DNA of 63,077 nt from Bacteroidales bacterium (GTDB lineage: Bacteria; Bacteroidota; Bacteroidia; Bacteroidales; ML635J-15): NCBI GenBank assembly GCA_017551515.1, contig JAFZLK010000002.1, positions 1 to 63,077 of the forward strand, read 5' to 3'. Within the stretch, counting starts at the first letter, position 1, and the number at the start of each line of letters is the position of its first letter. Of this stretch, positions 1-8,093 are shown piece by piece. A program made the translations under genes and the position numbers. A model generated the notes under the pieces. The model saw nothing but the letters and a program-made list of their open reading frames with translations. It did no database searches and was not told the DNA's origin.

Positions 1-3000
1 GCCGCCGCAGCCGCCGCCGCCGCCCTTTCCGGGACTTCCTGCAGCTCCAGGAGCTCCGGGGATAAAGAATTCGCTATAGTTTGTAGTGTTAGAAAGTGTT
101 GGTGGAGTTTGTGTCGCATTTGCACCATTTCCGCCTGTAGAACCAGTTGAACCAGCCACACCTGATGATGGAGTATTTGGACAATTGCTGTTGCTTCCGC
201 CACTTCCGCCACTTCCGCCATTACCACCATTACTACTTGGACCGCCAGCAGATCCTGTTGAACCGGAATATGCAGAACCTTCATAATCAGCATAGTATCT
301 TCCTCCGTTGCCACCAGCACCACCAGCACCACTTGTGACTCCATTCTCCGTATAGCCTGGCGCACCAGCACCACCTGATTGGTATGAGCCGCCTGCGTAC
401 CCGTTATTTCCAGCATGGCCAGTTTCACCTTGTTTGCCGTTGCCTGCGGTTCCAGGTTTTAATTGGCATCGTACAATTTCGTAGTTTGAGCATTCTTTCA
501 GGTAAACGGCGTAGTTTGATATACCATAGTTTGTAGCTACAACAACCTGTTGTTCCGATGGTATTAGTTCGGTTGGATAGAACCTGTACACAAGTCCATT
601 GGCAGGTTTGCATGTCTCGTTGAATGTACAGCCAATTGCCGATGATACTAGTGATGGATTTGACCAGTCTGTTGATACACTTACGTATTTTGATGAACCT
701 GTTTGTCCGTCACGAACACCAACACGCGGTGTTAAAGTTGTTTCGGTACAGGGATTAATGTTTCCGTAACAAATTTCAATCACATTTGTGTTTTCGTATA
801 GCTTTAACTGGAAATTTTCAGAGTATGTTGATGTGCGGCAACTAGAAGACCATGGAACAAGGTTGAACCATTCTATTGTAAGCACACCTCCGGAGTAGTT
901 GTAATATATGTTTCCGCTGTATGGCGGATATAAGTCGTGGAGCAGAGCTAGAATCGAGCTTGTACTAGGAGCCGATAACGTTGATGATGGCTCCGCTCCG
1001 AAATTTACGAATCCGTTTGAGCAGACATACAACGGGGAGCCACTGAAATAAGTTGTTCCACACAATGTAAAGTCGAAAGGAAGTGTTATCGGCAAAGATG
1101 TATCGTCGCCAAAGGAACCTACAATATTTGATGAGTTGTGTGGAATGTTTGAATATGCGGCAGTCGCAGTTTCAAAAGTCCAGCCGCTGCAACTGTAAAT
1201 ATTTGAGACTTGACTTCCGCTTGGCAAGTCGTTTCGCGCATTTTCGGTTTCAATTGTTATATCCTGCAAGCGGAATCCGCTTACTACATTGCCTTGTATT
1301 GCTACTACGGCTGGGGCATTTGCAGATCCTAGAGCGTATGTGTTTGTCCGTCGAATTGTGGTTGCTCCAGCAGTTGATTTCTTCTTGTTGAAGTTGTCGA
1401 AATAACCGCCTTCAATGGTAATGCCACTTACAAGTTCGAGAGGATAGTCAATTTCGTATATACCTTCGGCCATTCTTATTATTGCACCCGAGCATTCCGA
1501 CATTCTAAGAGCTGATGCTATGTCAGTCGGGTCATTTGGTGTCATTCCGCTGCCGTCGCCGTTAACATCTACATACACCACGTTGCAGTCGTTCATAGAG
1601 TTAATATCAATAACATCCACAGTCATTTCTGTTTCGCCCGAGCATCCAAGTGGAGTGCTGACTGTAACGCGGTATGTTGTTGATGTATTGGGAGATACAT
1701 TGATTTCGGACATGTTTGTAACATCATTGCTCCACGAGTATTGGCAGTTGTCGCAGTTTGATACAACTGTTGACAATGTTACATCGGTGCCTGCACATAG
1801 TCTCACATATCCAGGCTGAATTGCAACAGTTGGACTTGGATATGCCGTTACACTAGTGCTGGAAATGTCGGAGCAAGTGTTTACTACATTTGAACTTGTC
1901 TGCGGATTGTATGTTGTTGTGGATATAGATACTGTCACATAGTACCTTGTGGTTGATGTTGGATTGTCGGTTGTGGTAGCGGTGGTTGCACCATTTGACC
2001 AAGCGAAGGATGGGGAGTTTGTCGCTGAAGCAGAAAGTTGTACTTGGTTGCCGGAACAAATTTCCGATGGAGTTGCGCTTATTGATGTTATACTAGGTTT
2101 TGGTGTTACAATTACGTATGTGTAGAAGGAATTTGTTCTGCTAGGTGTTGTTATTTGCAGTTCGTACCAACCGGTCATATCGGTAGTTGCATTGGTTCTT
2201 GAGATTGCAGTCCCACTTCCTATTTGTGTTCCAGTAGCAGTTTGGTTTGCTCCGTTGAAGTACCATCTGTATGAAGTAGCGTTGTTTACATTCGAACATG
2301 TAAGCGATATTGTTGCTCCTTCACATACAGGTGAGTTTGTTGTCACGTTGGCGATAATGTTGCAGTCGGTGGTTGCCTGACCGTTTAGCCAACTCTGGTG
2401 CTGAGAATTGAATAGAATAGTTCCTGCTTGCTTTGAATAGTTGGTAATCAAGAAAATATACCATTGCCCTGGTTGGGCGTTTGGTATGTAGCACCATTCG
2501 GTATCTTCAGTCGTATAACTGCAGTCGATTATGTTTCCTGTTGGGTATCCACCCATGTCGCCAGTGTGGTTTCCGTTGCTTGGTCGGTGACTTCCGTTGC
2601 TAGTGCTTGTGTTCAGTCCGCCTGTACATTTTGTTCTTACAAGATCTTCGGCAGTAGCGGCAGTGAAAGGACCCCAGCATACGAAATCTATGTCATATCC
2701 ATTGCTGTGTTCCATATAAATGAGCAGGTCGCCGGGATTGTCGATTCTCATGTAGAACCATGCAGGAGAAGGAGTTGTGTAGCAGCAAGCAATGTTTTCG
2801 CCTCCGCTGCTGAAGTCGGTAGCTTGTGTGCTGCTTGTACCAGCAGGGAACGAATATGAACCTTCATCGGTACAAAAGGCGAGTGCTTCGTTGCAGAAAT
2901 CGGCACTAACACCACCGCTTCGCAATTGCTTAAATTGGTTTTCGTTATAAAATTGGACATCAACGCCCGATGCTTTCAGCAAGGCGTATTCCTCGCGCTC

Positions 3001-3126
3001 ATCGGCAGTCATTTCGTTAATTGGCTTTGCCCTTAATAATTCGAGCCGCTCGTAGTCTATTTTCGACTGTGAAAACAGCCACGGCGACAGCAAAACGAGG
3101 GCCATGCAGGTTATGACTTTTTCCAT
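1..3126 (-). CDS. Giant secreted surface protein, C-terminus cut by window edge
   Basis: The minus-strand frame is open from an ATG at 3126 to the left edge, giving 1042 codons with no stop. Residues 1-20 form a signal peptide (MEKVITCMALVLLSPWLFSQ). About residues 75-255 are a Cys- and Trp-containing domain. About 260-345, 350-430 and 440-505 look like three Ig/PKD-like domains. Around 515-560 a VYVDVNGDGSG stretch resembles the start of a beta-helix repeat region. From about 890 to the edge the protein is Gly/Ser/Ala-rich and collagen-like. Many Bacteroidetes proteins of this build are exported by the type IX system, but a C-terminal sorting domain would lie outside the window, so that is inference. 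Ligand and function are unknown. Confidence 0.8.
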   Translation of the reverse strand, partial: MEKVITCMALVLLSPWLFSQSKIDYERLELLRAKPINEMTADEREEYALLKASGVDVQFYNENQFKQLRSGGVSADFCNEALAFCTDEGSYSFPAGTSSTQATDFSSGGENIACCYTTPSPAWFYMRIDNPGDLLIYMEHSNGYDIDFVCWGPFTAATAEDLVRTKCTGGLNTSTSNGSHRPSNGNHTGDMGGYPTGNIIDCSYTTEDTEWCYIPNAQPGQWYIFLITNYSKQAGTILFNSQHQSWLNGQATTDCNIIANVTTNSPVCEGATISLTCSNVNNATSYRWYFNGANQTATGTQIGSGTAISRTNATTDMTGWYELQITTPSRTNSFYTYVIVTPKPSITSISATPSEICSGNQVQLSASATNSPSFAWSNGATTATTTDNPTSTTRYYVTVSISTTTYNPQTSSNVVNTCSDISSTSVTAYPSPTVAIQPGYVRLCAGTDVTLSTVVSNCDNCQYSWSNDVTNMSEINVSPNTSTTYRVTVSTPLGCSGETEMTVDVIDINSMNDCNVVYVDVNGDGSGMTPNDPTDIASALRMSECSGAIIRMAEGIYEIDYPLELVSGITIEGGYFDNFNKKKSTAGATTIRRTNTYALGSANAPAVVAIQGNVVSGFRLQDITIETENARNDLPSGSQVSNIYSCSGWTFETATAAYSNIPHNSSNIVGSFGDDTSLPITLPFDFTLCGTTYFSGSPLYVCSNGFVNFGAEPSSTLSAPSTSSILALLHDLYPPYSGNIYYNYSGGVLTIEWFNLVPWSSSCRTSTYSENFQLKLYENTNVIEICYGNINPCTETTLTPRVGVRDGQTGSSKYVSVSTDWSNPSLVSSAIGCTFNETCKPANGLVYRFYPTELIPSEQQVVVATNYGISNYAVYLKECSNYEIVRCQLKPGTAGNGKQGETGHAGNNGYAGGSYQSGGAGAPGYTENGVTSGAGGAGGNGGRYYADYEGSAYSGSTGSAGGPSSNGGNGGSGGSGGSNSNCPNTPSSGVAGSTGSTGGNGANATQTPPTLSNTTNYSEFFIPGAPGAAGSPGKGGGGGCGG

Positions 3127-3559
3127 TGTGCGTATTTCTTTATAAAAAAACTTCATACTCTTAAAAATATTTGTTAAAAATAATTTTATAAATATTTGTT
3201 TATTAGTACGTTATGAATATTCGGTTCAAAAAATAACAATACCTATAACGACCGCAATTTAAATCTTTTTTAAGAAACAAACAAGATTTTTTTTGCTTTT
3301 TTAATTGGTATAACGCAACAGATTAAAAATGGTTGCCAATTTTTTTGAAATTTATGGTTTTAAAATCATCCGACTAATGATTGTTTTTTTGTGATTATTA
3401 GATAGGAGTTTTGCCTTTTATGCTAGATAGCATGGGATTTTTATGCGATTACAACCGGACGATAAATTGAGATTCTTTGCTGATGATGTTTCGCAATGTG
3501 TTAAGATTCAGCATTTTGTGTAAAGGTGGAAAATTTGAAAAAAATATTGATTTAAAAAA
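3127..3559. other. Intergenic, AT-rich, no gene seen
   Basis: This is the divergent spacer between the giant secreted protein and rpsT. It is very AT-rich with many poly-T and poly-A runs. The only structure I see is a small perfect palindrome ATGCTA-GA-TAGCAT near 3420-3433. No reading frame, tRNA or clear minus-strand TAnnTTTG box stands out. The promoter for the secreted protein must lie here but could not be placed. Confidence 0.5.
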
Positions 3560-3588
3560 TTGCATTGACAAAAAAAGTAGTATCTTTG
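3560..3588 (+). promoter_or_regulatory. rpsT promoter, Bacteroidetes type
   Basis: The -7 box TATCTTTG is at 3581-3588, with TTG at 3560-3562 placed 18 bp upstream. It is followed by GCAGTCCAAA. The rpsL promoter has the same downstream sequence. Confidence 0.75.
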
Positions 3589-3641
3589 CAGTCCAAAATT
3601 TTTGGAAGATTTAAAGTAAAAATAAATTAAAAAAGTAAGAT

Positions 3642-3896
3642 ATGGCACATCATCAGTCAGCTAAAAAGAAGATTAGACAGATTGAAGCAAGAAGATTACA
3701 CAACAAGTTTTATGCTCGTACAACCCGTAATGCAGTTCGCGCATTGAGGGCTATGTCGGTTAAGTCCGAAGCTGAAACTATGCTCCCAAAGGTTGCAAAA
3801 ATGTTGGACAAGTTGGCAAAGACTAATGTCATCCACGCTAACAAGGCTGCAAACCTTAAGTCTTCTTTAGCAAAGCACGTTAATCAGTTATCGTAA
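3642..3896 (+). CDS. rpsT: 30S ribosomal protein bS20
   Basis: The 84-residue basic protein begins [13 protein letters not shown], matching the conserved S20 start (normal length 84-90). S20 is a primary binder of 16S rRNA that helps nucleate small-subunit assembly. The C-terminal [16 protein letters not shown] segment is the conserved helix. It is a single-gene unit with its own strong promoter about 55 bp upstream. The ATG follows an A-rich tract rather than a Shine-Dalgarno sequence, as usual in this phylum. Confidence 0.96.
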   Translation: MAHHQSAKKKIRQIEARRLHNKFYARTTRNAVRALRAMSVKSEAETMLPKVAKMLDKLAKTNVIHANKAANLKSSLAKHVNQLS

Positions 3897-3964
3897 TTGA
3901 TTAGACGGGTTTTTAAAATTGCTGTTTCGCTTTTGAGTGGAGCAGTTTTTTTGTTTGTAGGCGT

Positions 3965-4651
3965 ATGAATGAGCATAAAAGCATAAAGAACTGGGCAGAG
4001 GACGAGCGTCCACGAGAAAAACTGATAAACCTTGGACCAAAGTCGCTGACGCAGGCGGAACTGTTGGCAATACTCATCAGTTCGGGCAACAAGCGGAAAA
4101 GTGCACTTGACATTGCTCGGGAAATTCTTGCCGACTGCGACAACAAAATTGACAATCTTTGCAAACTGTCCTATAGCGACCTGCTGAAATATGAGGCTAT
4201 TGGCGAGGCAAAAGCGGTGACCATAGCAGCGGCAGTGGAACTTGGTCGCCGGCGCGAAAATATTGTTGCCGAGCAGATTCAAAACAGCCAAGACATTTTT
4301 ACAGCCATTTCACCGAAAGTGATTGATGAAAGTCGCGAACTGGCATACGCCATCTATCTTAACAACTCAAACAGGATTATAAAAGTTGCAAATGTCGGTG
4401 TTGGAGGAATCGACAAGACTTTGGTTGACGCGAGAATTGTGATAGGAGAGGCCTTGCGCTTGAATGCGGTTGCACTGGCTCTTGTGCACAATCATCCATC
4501 GGGGAATATGTTGCCCAGCAAGGAGGATGATGCTTTGACGCGTTCAATGTCCGATGCTTGTTCGCTGATGAACATTAGGTTTGTTGACCATGTGATAATT
4601 AGCAGTAACGGCAAGGATTACTATAGTTACCACGATAAGGGAAGAATATAA
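3965..4651 (+). CDS. radC: RadC family protein (JAB/MPN domain)
   Basis: This 228-residue protein is typical RadC length. The N-terminal half (about 1-100) has the helix-hairpin-helix-like RadC region beginning IKNWAEDERPREKL. The C-terminal half is the JAB/MPN metalloprotease-like fold with H175-x-H177-PSG and D188, the zinc-binding set. Despite the name, a direct role in DNA repair is doubtful for the family and its true substrate is unknown. It lies 68 bp after rpsT in the same direction and may be read through from that promoter. The repeat-rich spacer 4652-4879 follows. Confidence 0.9.
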   Translation: MNEHKSIKNWAEDERPREKLINLGPKSLTQAELLAILISSGNKRKSALDIAREILADCDNKIDNLCKLSYSDLLKYEAIGEAKAVTIAAAVELGRRRENIVAEQIQNSQDIFTAISPKVIDESRELAYAIYLNNSNRIIKVANVGVGGIDKTLVDARIVIGEALRLNAVALALVHNHPSGNMLPSKEDDALTRSMSDACSLMNIRFVDHVIISSNGKDYYSYHDKGRI

Positions 4652-4879
4652 AAGGCTAAAAGTCCAGAAGAAGAACAGCCTAAAAGCCGGCTTCAAGACT
4701 TTGAGCCTTCAAGCCCAAACAACGAGAAACGGCGTTAGCCAATGAAACTTTTAAATAGGCGTTAGCCCATCAAACGGTGAAGCCCTCAACGAAGTTAAAC
4801 TCAGAAACGCCGAAGGCATAGAAACGGCGTTAGCCTTAGAAACGTAGAAACGCCGAAGGCATAGAAACGGGCGCAGCCC
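4652..4879. repeat. Intergenic mosaic of GAAAC plus mini-hairpin repeats
   Basis: No gene is present. From about 4725 to 4878 the spacer is built of units starting (G)AAAC followed by tiny palindromes: GGC-GTTA-GCC (three copies, one extended with an extra C), GCC-GAA-GGC (two copies) and GGGC-GCA-GCCC. Units are about 17-18 bp, for example AAACGGCGTTAGCCTTAG and AAACGCCGAAGGCATAG. The first 70 bp hold AGGCTAAAAG/CCTAAAAGCC words and a GGCTTCAAGACTTTGAGCC segment that has an inverted counterpart on the other side of era. A related GGGC-GTCA-GCCC unit occurs at about 16081-16092. Confidence 0.75.
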
Positions 4880-5758
4880 TTACACTCCGTATCCAAAATT
4901 GCTCAAATCCCTGTCGTTGTTGCGCCAGTCCTTTTCAACCTTGACGAATGTTTCGAGGAAAACTTTCTTGCCGAAGAATTTTTCGATGTCGAGGCGTGCC
5001 TGAGTGCCGACCTTTTTTATCGCTGCCCCCTTGTTGCCAATGATGATGCCCTTTTGCGACTGGCGTTCAACGATTATCACTGATTTTATGCGTATTAGGT
5101 CGGGACTTTCCTTGAATTCCTCGATTGCGACTTCGCACGAATATGGGATTTCCTTCTGGTAGTTGAGTAGGATTTTTTCGCGGATGATTTCCGAAACGAT
5201 GAAGCGTTCGGTCTTGTCGGTGAGTTGGTCTTTTGGGAACCATGCAGGACCTTCGGGCAGAAGCGAAACTATTTCGTTGAAAACGGTGTCGAGGTTAGTG
5301 CCGTTGAGTGCCGAAATTTCAAAAATCTTGGCGTTTGGCAGACGGCTTTCCCAGAAAAGACGCAAGTTTTCAACTTCTTCGGTGCTTGCAAGGTCAATCT
5401 TGTTTATGAGGCATAGCACAGGAATTTTCACTTTGCTGAGCCGTTCAATGTATTCGGCATTCTTTTCGGCTGACTCAACCACATCGGTAACATAGAGAAA
5501 AACATCAGCATCATCGAACGAAAGAGAGACAAAGTCCATCATCTTTTCCTGCAACTTGTAGTTTGGCTTTATAATTCCGGGTGTGTCGCTGTATACAATC
5601 TGGAAATCTTCACCGTTGACTATGCCAAGAATACGATGGCGTGTAGTCTGCGACTTCGAGGTGATGATTGATATTCTTTCGCCTACTAGGGCGTTCATGA
5701 GCGTTGACTTTCCGACATTCGGATTGCCAATAATGTTTACAAATCCTGACCTGTGCAT
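4880..5758 (-). CDS. era: GTPase Era
   Basis: At 292 residues this is normal Era length. The N-terminal G domain has Walker A GNPNVGKST at about residues 11-19, a DTPG G3 motif and an NKID G4 motif. The C-terminal KH domain contains the GIIIGNKGAAIKKVG loop that binds the 3' end of 16S rRNA. Era acts in late 30S subunit maturation. The ATG at 5758 gives MHRSGFVNIIGNPNVGKS, starting directly at the first strand of the G domain. It has its own -7-like box and is flanked on both sides by repeat-rich spacers, so it is probably monocistronic. Confidence 0.96.
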   Translation of the reverse strand: MHRSGFVNIIGNPNVGKSTLMNALVGERISIITSKSQTTRHRILGIVNGEDFQIVYSDTPGIIKPNYKLQEKMMDFVSLSFDDADVFLYVTDVVESAEKNAEYIERLSKVKIPVLCLINKIDLASTEEVENLRLFWESRLPNAKIFEISALNGTNLDTVFNEIVSLLPEGPAWFPKDQLTDKTERFIVSEIIREKILLNYQKEIPYSCEVAIEEFKESPDLIRIKSVIIVERQSQKGIIIGNKGAAIKKVGTQARLDIEKFFGKKVFLETFVKVEKDWRNNDRDLSNFGYGV

Positions 5759-5778
5759 TGCAATGTTTTTTTTCGGGA

Positions 5779-5786
5779 CAAAGATA
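5779..5786 (-). promoter_or_regulatory. Probable era -7 box
   Basis: The minus strand reads TATCTTTG, a perfect TAnnTTTG element 20 bp before the era ATG. I do not see a convincing TTTG at the expected upstream distance. Confidence 0.5.
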
Positions 5787-5814
5787 AGAAAGTTTCTGGT
5801 TCGTTGAGGCGAGA

Positions 5815-5901
5815 TGGCTCAAAGTCTTAAAGGCTTGAAGTCGCTTTTGCCTTTTAGCCTTTTCTTCTTTCTGCCTGCTAGCCTGTTAGCCTTTAGGCCT
5901 T
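5815..5901. repeat. Intergenic GCCTTTTAGCC word repeats
   Basis: The spacer between era and the receiver gene is made of repeated words GCCTTTTAGCC, GCCTGTTAGCC, GCCTTTAGGCC and GCCTGCTAGCC. It also holds GGCTCAAAGTCTTAAAGG and GGCTTGAAGTC, which are inverted relatives of the sequence at 4652-4710 on the far side of era. Confidence 0.6.
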
Positions 5902-6255
5902 TTAGCCTGCGAACTTCTCTACAATTTCAAGAAGTTGTCCACGGTTTATGGGCTTTGAAATAAAGTCGTTGAATAGCAGATATTCGTTGCGTTCCATATT
6001 GTTTATGGCAGATGAGGCGACAATATTTGTATTGGGCTTGATTTTTTTTATTTGTCGTGCAGTTTCAATACCATTGATTTCTGGCATTTTCAAATCCATG
6101 ATTATCAAGTTGTAATCGGTTTTAGTTGCCATTTCAATTGCTTTGCTTCCATTGGATGCATAACTGACGGAATAACCTTCGCGTTCCAAGATGGCATTGA
6201 GCAACTTGAAGTTAATAGGTTCGTCATCGACAACTAGTATTGAACCGTTTTTCAT
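5902..6255 (-). CDS. Single-domain response regulator (CheY-like)
   Basis: The protein is a receiver domain with no output domain, 117 residues from the ATG at 6255 (MKNGSILVVDDEPIN). It has the acidic DD pair after the first strand, the phosphoacceptor in the LIIMDLKMPEINGIE motif, a conserved Ser (VASSAI) and the Lys of FISKPI. A further upstream in-frame ATG at 6279 overlaps the probable -7 box at 6277-6284, so I prefer 6255. Without a DNA-binding domain it probably acts by protein contact or as part of a phosphorelay. No histidine kinase lies nearby. Confidence 0.88.
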   Translation of the reverse strand: MKNGSILVVDDEPINFKLLNAILEREGYSVSYASNGSKAIEMATKTDYNLIIMDLKMPEINGIETARQIKKIKPNTNIVASSAINNMERNEYLLFNDFISKPINRGQLLEIVEKFAG

Positions 6256-6276
6256 CGGATTAATGTTTGTACAGCG

Positions 6277-6284
6277 CAAAAGTA
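6277..6284 (-). promoter_or_regulatory. Probable -7 box for the receiver gene
   Basis: The minus strand reads TACTTTTG, a perfect TAnnTTTG match about 22 bp upstream of the chosen ATG at 6255. Its position argues against the upstream in-frame ATG at 6279. Confidence 0.5.
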
Positions 6285-6320
6285 CAGTTTTTTTAGGTTC
6301 GCGAAAAATAAAAGTTGAAT

Positions 6321-6356
6321 TTTGTAGGCGTGCATGTCGGAAAAGTTGTACTTTTG
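6321..6356 (+). promoter_or_regulatory. Probable promoter of the fatty-acid/radical SAM module
   Basis: TACTTTTG at 6349-6356 is a perfect -7 box 17 bp before the first ATG of the module. A TTTG at 6321-6324 lies 24 bp upstream, which is longer than usual. The element is divergent from the receiver-gene promoter about 65 bp away. Confidence 0.5.
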
Positions 6357-6372
6357 TTAGGTCGTTTCATGC

Positions 6373-6825
6373 ATGGTTATGAATGAACTTTCGCAGAAGA
6401 TAATCTCGAAACTGCCTTACGGTGATGATTTTCGCTTCGTTGACGAGATCACTTTCGTTGATGAAAACCGAATTGTCGGGAATTATACATTTAGGGCAGA
6501 CGCACCATATTATGCATCTCATTATCCGCATTATGCTGTCACCCCGGGAGTATTGCTTCTGGAATGTATGGGGCAAATCGGACTTGTTGCTCATCTTGTG
6601 TATATTGAAAAAATATACGAACGCGAGAATGTTGAGTTGAATCCATCATTGTCGAATGTACAGGCATCGTTTCTGTTGCCTGTCGGACAAGGCGAAAAAG
6701 TTACAGTTGAAGCTACTAAGATATATTACCGTGCAGGAGTATTGAAATCGGATATTTTGTTGCGAAATACCAAAGGCGAGGAGTGCGCGCATGCTGTTGC
6801 CCATCTAAAATTTGTTGAAAAATGA
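6373..6825 (+). CDS. FabZ-like hot-dog 3-hydroxyacyl dehydratase
   Basis: This 150-residue hot-dog protein resembles FabZ, which dehydrates 3-hydroxyacyl-ACP to enoyl-ACP. The catalytic pair is visible: H50 in SHYPHYAVTPGVLLLE and E64, corresponding to the HFP...PGVLxxE motif. An alternative ATG at 6379 would remove two residues. It is the first gene of a four-gene module and overlaps the next gene by 4 bp. The housekeeping FabZ of Bacteroidetes is usually fused to LpxC, so this copy is likely a specialised paralogue. The acyl substrate is unknown and no acyl carrier protein gene lies in the module. Confidence 0.8.
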   Translation: MVMNELSQKIISKLPYGDDFRFVDEITFVDENRIVGNYTFRADAPYYASHYPHYAVTPGVLLLECMGQIGLVAHLVYIEKIYERENVELNPSLSNVQASFLLPVGQGEKVTVEATKIYYRAGVLKSDILLRNTKGEECAHAVAHLKFVEK

Positions 6826-8090
6826 AAAACAGTGTGGCAATTACTGGCATGGGCGTAGTAAGTCCTATCGGGTCAAGCATTGCTGATTTTGCAAAGGCAG
6901 TGCGCAACGGCGATTCAGGAATTTCGTATTTGCAGGAACTGGAGGAGAAAAATTTTGTATGCCGGGTTGCTGGTATTCCCAAACCAATTCAGCATAATGA
7001 TTTGATAGATAAGTTTTTGCCGGAGTATGGCGACAAGGCAATAAGGTATGCGCTTTCGGCTTGCATTGATGCTTGGCAGGATGCAGGATTTGAAATTCCC
7101 GACATGTTGTCAAATGCTACAGATGACAGGTTGTCTGTCGTTGTTGGAAGCACCTGTGCTGGTTACGATTATTTTGCGCGGATGAAGTCGCTTATAGATG
7201 AAGGTCGTACAAAGAGGTTGGGCAGTTGGTTTGTTGTAAACACTATGCACAGTGGACCGGCGGCGTTCATTTCAGGTCTTTTGTCGGCATCACGCATGAC
7301 AGAAAGTGTGTCATCGGCATGTGCATCAGGCACCGAGGCGATTGCTAGGGCTTACGACTTGGTTTCCAATGGTGTTGCAGATGTTGTAGTGACTGGCGGT
7401 TGTGATCCCGATTCTCCGTATGTGTGGGCGGGATTTGATGCAATGCGTTTGCTATGTCGCAATGGGAACGACAATCCGCAGTCGGCAAGCCGTCCGATGT
7501 GCGAAAAAGCAAGCGGTTTTGTACCGTCTGCTGGTGCTGGAATCTTGGTTATTGAAAATATGGAGCATGCCCGGTCGCGTGGATCAAAGATTTATGCTGA
7601 GATTGTTGGCGCTTGCGTAAATTCGGGTGGGCAACGAAATGGTGGCAGTATGACATCGCCAAACTCGCAAAAAGCGGTCGAGTGCATTCGAAATGCAGTG
7701 AAAATGGCAGAAATAAATCCAGCGGAAATTTCGTATATAAACGGACATCTTACTGGTACTATGGCCGACCCATTGGAAGTGGCGAACTGGTGTCGAGTGC
7801 TCAATTTGAAAAACGATTTTCCATATATAAATTCTACAAAATCGCTTATTGGTCACGCACTTGGAGCTGCTGGTGCAATAGAAACTATTGCTACTGTATT
7901 GCAAATGCATCAAGGATTTGTGCATGTTTCCAAAAATTGCATGCCACTTCATCCCGAGATTGCAAAAATTTACGATTCTGCAAAAATTCCGCAACAAACA
8001 ATTGAGAATGTTAGCATTGAATATTCTGCCAAGGCAAGTTTCGGCTTCGGAGATGTGAATGCTTGTTTGGTTTTGAAAAAATATAGGTAG
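6822..8090 (+). CDS. Beta-ketoacyl-ACP synthase (FabF/KAS II-like)
   Basis: At 422 residues this is normal for a KAS II thiolase-fold enzyme, which condenses an acyl-thioester with malonyl-ACP. The full catalytic triad is present: Cys167 in SSACASGTEA, His309 in INGHLTGT and His345 in STKSLIGHALGAAGA. The first histidine sits in NGHLTGT instead of the usual NAHGTST, suggesting divergence from housekeeping FabF. The start overlaps the dehydratase stop (ATGA), consistent with translational coupling. With the flanking dehydratase and reductase it could run an elongation cycle on a special chain, but the product cannot be read from sequence. Confidence 0.85.
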   Translation: MKNSVAITGMGVVSPIGSSIADFAKAVRNGDSGISYLQELEEKNFVCRVAGIPKPIQHNDLIDKFLPEYGDKAIRYALSACIDAWQDAGFEIPDMLSNATDDRLSVVVGSTCAGYDYFARMKSLIDEGRTKRLGSWFVVNTMHSGPAAFISGLLSASRMTESVSSACASGTEAIARAYDLVSNGVADVVVTGGCDPDSPYVWAGFDAMRLLCRNGNDNPQSASRPMCEKASGFVPSAGAGILVIENMEHARSRGSKIYAEIVGACVNSGGQRNGGSMTSPNSQKAVECIRNAVKMAEINPAEISYINGHLTGTMADPLEVANWCRVLNLKNDFPYINSTKSLIGHALGAAGAIETIATVLQMHQGFVHVSKNCMPLHPEIAKIYDSAKIPQQTIENVSIEYSAKASFGFGDVNACLVLKKYR

Positions 8091-8093
8091 AGA

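Noticed and set aside
86..2859. Plus-strand frames in the first 3 kb
   Set aside because: They are shadows of the continuous 1042-codon minus-strand frame with a signal peptide and recognisable domains.
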